Assembly: GCF_025919725.1 (NCBI RefSeq)
Contig: NZ_CP081495.1
Location: 1,674,001 to 1,738,000, forward strand
DNA length: 64,000 bases
Reading direction: 5' to 3'
DNA from: Flavobacterium agricola
Lineage (GTDB): Bacteria > Bacteroidota > Bacteroidia > Flavobacteriales > Flavobacteriaceae
Position numbers and translations under genes: made by a program. Shown here one piece after another: positions 61,930 through 64,000 of this stretch. Position 1 is the first letter of the stretch. Each line of letters begins with the position of its first letter. A model generated the notes under the pieces. It saw nothing but the letters and a program-made list of their open reading frames with translations. It did not search any database and was not told where the DNA came from.

Positions 61930-63378
61930 ATGGAAAAAGTAATTGACGAAAACAAACAAGGTACAAGCCTTGAATTAGAACAGAAGGAAAGCAACACCAA
62001 AAAACTTTTTATAGAAAGTTACGGTTGCCAAATGAATTTTTCGGACTCTGAAATTGTAGCATCTATTTTAGCAAACGAAGGATATAATACAACGCAAAAC
62101 TTGGAAGAAGCAGATTTGGTGTTAGTAAACACCTGCTCTATTCGCGATAAGGCTGAACAAACCGTTCGTAAACGTTTAGAACAATATAACCGAGTTAAAA
62201 AGCACAACCCAGGAATGAAGGTTGGGGTTTTAGGTTGTATGGCAGAACGTTTAAAAAGTAAGTTTTTAGAAGAGGAAAAAATTGTAGACATGGTGGTTGG
62301 TCCAGATGCTTACAAAGATATTCCGAACTTATTAAAAGATGTTGACGAAGGGCGTGAAGCTATAAACGTAATTCTTTCTAAAGAAGAAACGTATGGAGAT
62401 ATTGCTCCAGTACGTTTAAACTCAAACGGAGTTACCGCATTTGTTTCAATCACACGTGGTTGTGACAATATGTGTACATTCTGTGTGGTTCCTTTTACAC
62501 GTGGTAGAGAGCGCTCGCGCGAACCACAAAGTATTATGTCAGAAATTGCTGATTTATGGGAACGCGGCTTTAAAGAAATTACTTTATTAGGCCAAAACGT
62601 AGATTCATACCTGTGGTACGGTGGTGGGTTAAAAAAGGATTTTGTAAAAGCAACTGAAATGGAAAAAGCAACAGCTGTTGATTTTGCTCAGTTGTTAGAT
62701 ATGGTTGCTACTGCATACCCAAAAATGCGTTTTAGATTTTCAACTTCTAATCCGCAAGATATGCACGAAGAAGTAATTCATGTTATGGCAAAACACCACA
62801 ACATTTGTAAATACATTCACTTACCGGTTCAATCAGGTTCTACACGTATTTTAAAAGAAATGAACCGTCAACATACTCGTGAAGAATATATGGCTTTGGT
62901 AGATAAAATTTATGCTATCATTCCAGAAATTTCGTTATCACAAGATATGATTGCAGGTTTCCCAACAGAAACCGAACAAGATCATCAAGATACGTTATCT
63001 TTAATGGAATACGCAAATTACGATTTCGGATTTATGTTTGCTTATTCAGAACGTCCAGGAACCATGGCTTCGCGTAAAATGGAAGATGATGTGCCGGAAG
63101 AAGTTAAAAAACGTAGATTACAAGAAATTGTTGATTTACAACGTGCAATTGGTTTAAAACGCACGCAACGCTTTTTAGGACAAACCGTTGAAGTTTTAAT
63201 TGAAAAAGATTCTAAACGATCAGAAACGCAATGGTCTGGTAGAAACTCACAAAATACAGTAGTTGTGTTTGAAAAACAAAATTACAAAGTAGGTGATTTT
63301 GTTTTGGTTAAAATTACAGATTGTACCTCAGCAACATTAATTGGTGAAGCTGTAGGTTATTCAGAAATGCAAAGCTAA
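61930..63378 (+). CDS. miaB: tRNA-2-methylthio-N6-dimethylallyladenosine synthase
   Basis: 482 residues. It adds the 2-methylthio group to i6A37 of tRNAs reading UNN codons. N-terminal UPF0004 domain with three Fe-S Cys (SYGCQMNFSD, VNTCSIRD, LGCMAE), the radical SAM motif TRGCDNMCTFCVVPF (CxxxCxxC, about 178-185), and a C-terminal TRAM domain (about 415-478, GQTVEVLIEKDSKR). Start at 61930 gives a 25-residue leader before the LFIESYGC core. It ends 30 bp before a sigma-54 activator gene; the pairing recurs in Flavobacteriia. Confidence 0.97.
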   Translation: MEKVIDENKQGTSLELEQKESNTKKLFIESYGCQMNFSDSEIVASILANEGYNTTQNLEEADLVLVNTCSIRDKAEQTVRKRLEQYNRVKKHNPGMKVGVLGCMAERLKSKFLEEEKIVDMVVGPDAYKDIPNLLKDVDEGREAINVILSKEETYGDIAPVRLNSNGVTAFVSITRGCDNMCTFCVVPFTRGRERSREPQSIMSEIADLWERGFKEITLLGQNVDSYLWYGGGLKKDFVKATEMEKATAVDFAQLLDMVATAYPKMRFRFSTSNPQDMHEEVIHVMAKHHNICKYIHLPVQSGSTRILKEMNRQHTREEYMALVDKIYAIIPEISLSQDMIAGFPTETEQDHQDTLSLMEYANYDFGFMFAYSERPGTMASRKMEDDVPEEVKKRRLQEIVDLQRAIGLKRTQRFLGQTVEVLIEKDSKRSETQWSGRNSQNTVVVFEKQNYKVGDFVLVKITDCTSATLIGEAVGYSEMQS

Positions 63379-63408
63379 TTAAAAACAAAGCCACATTTAA
63401 ATTTATAT

Positions 63409-64000
63409 ATGGAAAGCGTTCAAGCTATAAAACAACGATTCGAAATTATTGGTAACGACCCCAAGTTAAATAGAGCACTTGAAAAAGCCATTCAAGTTGC
63501 CCCTACTGACATTTCGGTACTAGTAACCGGAGAAAGTGGAGTTGGTAAAGAAAGCATTCCTAAAATTATACATGCACTATCTCACAGAAAACACGGCAAA
63601 TATATTGCCGTGAACTGTGGTGCAATTCCAGAAGGAACCATTGATTCTGAATTATTCGGACACGAAAAAGGCGCATTTACCGGAGCAACCACAACCCGCG
63701 AAGGTTATTTTGAAGTTGCCGATGGCGGAACCATTTTTTTAGATGAAGTTGGTGAATTACCTTTAACCACCCAAGTTCGCTTACTTCGCGTACTTGAAAA
63801 TGGTGAATTTATAAAAGTAGGTTCGTCACAAGTACAAAAAACCAACGTACGCATTGTAGCCGCAACCAACGTAAAAATGCACGAAGCTATTGAAAAAGGT
63901 AAGTTTCGTGAAGATTTGTACTACCGTTTATCAACCGTAGAAATATTTTTACCTCCATTACGCGAACGTCATGGCGATATTCATTTGTTATTCCGCAAAT
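63409..64000 (+). CDS. Sigma-54-dependent AAA+ transcriptional activator, 5' part (3' end outside window)
   Basis: 197 codons visible from the ATG at 63409. The AAA+ core starts almost at once: VLVTGESGVGKE (Walker A, about 38-49), ELFGHEKGAFTGATTTREGY with the GAFTGA sigma-54 contact loop, DGGTIFLDEVGEL (Walker B), RLLRVLENGEF, VRIVAATN and REDLYYRLSTVEIFLPPLRER. There is no N-terminal receiver or GAF domain, so it is activated by level or by a partner. It is 30 bp downstream of miaB and may be cotranscribed. The C-terminal DNA-binding part lies outside. Confidence 0.95.
   Translation, partial: MESVQAIKQRFEIIGNDPKLNRALEKAIQVAPTDISVLVTGESGVGKESIPKIIHALSHRKHGKYIAVNCGAIPEGTIDSELFGHEKGAFTGATTTREGYFEVADGGTIFLDEVGELPLTTQVRLLRVLENGEFIKVGSSQVQKTNVRIVAATNVKMHEAIEKGKFREDLYYRLSTVEIFLPPLRERHGDIHLLFRK

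Overview
The window is a low-GC bacterial chromosome segment that reads as Flavobacteriaceae (Flavobacterium or Myroides-like). The basis is the type IX secretion/gliding block gldK-gldL-gldM-gldN, a SusC/SusD pair, GLPGLI-family proteins, a type IX C-terminal sorting domain protein, and promoters of the Bacteroidota TTG-N19-TAnnTTTG type. No integrase, transposase, CRISPR array or rRNA was found. Most of the window is ordinary core genome.

Layout. 1-5 kb: two related exported proteins, a CBS-domain cysteine synthase-like enzyme and a Porin_10-type porin. 5-9.6 kb: SusD and SusC. 9.7-16.8 kb: rnhB, lipB with a YqaE-like mini-protein, lysS, a basic exported protein, hemL, a LysM glucosaminidase and an ACC-deaminase-like enzyme. 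16.9-22 kb: a type IX cargo protein, a DUF5522 mini-protein, urocanate hydratase and a DUF4136 lipoprotein. 22.1-28.2 kb: a LemA/TPM/MerR/M23 operon (the M23 gene carries an apparent frameshift) and alaS. 28.4-34.4 kb: three GLPGLI genes, a four-cysteine exported peptide and a large outer-membrane barrel. 34.4-38.1 kb: aminopeptidase P, GSCFA and DUF4230 proteins and a GC-rich intergenic repeat. 38.1-44.3 kb: a second barrel, a TPR histidine kinase, a 47-aa lipoprotein, a response regulator and two tandem small-RNA loci. 44.4-49.6 kb: der, era, four initiator tRNAs, a J-domain/KTSC protein, an Ntn amidase and a SanA/ElyC-like protein. 49.6-61.2 kb: ABC-F ATPase, DAO oxidoreductase, gldN-M-L-K, an arginase-fold protein and topA. 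61.3-64 kb: RlpA-like lipoprotein, miaB and the start of a sigma-54 activator.

Most interesting region. Around the response regulator at 43.2-43.9 kb a heptamer CCGTAAC (variants CCGTAAT, CCGCAAC) occurs as direct repeats exactly 23 bp apart in four intergenic places. In three of them a TAnnTTTG -7 box starts exactly 27 bp after the start of the proximal heptamer. These three promoters serve a 47-aa lipoprotein and two consecutive, similar about 103-nt transcripts with no credible reading frame. Each transcript folds into a stem (with one compensatory base-pair change between copies) holding UUCCC elements, and ends in a terminator whose loop contains CCCC. The fourth pair, about 13.6 kb away, sits before the exported cysteine peptide, GLPGLI and barrel genes. 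I read this as a two-component regulon controlling envelope genes and duplicated C-rich-loop small RNAs. The repeats and spacing are seen in the sequence; the regulator-operator link and the RNA function are inference.
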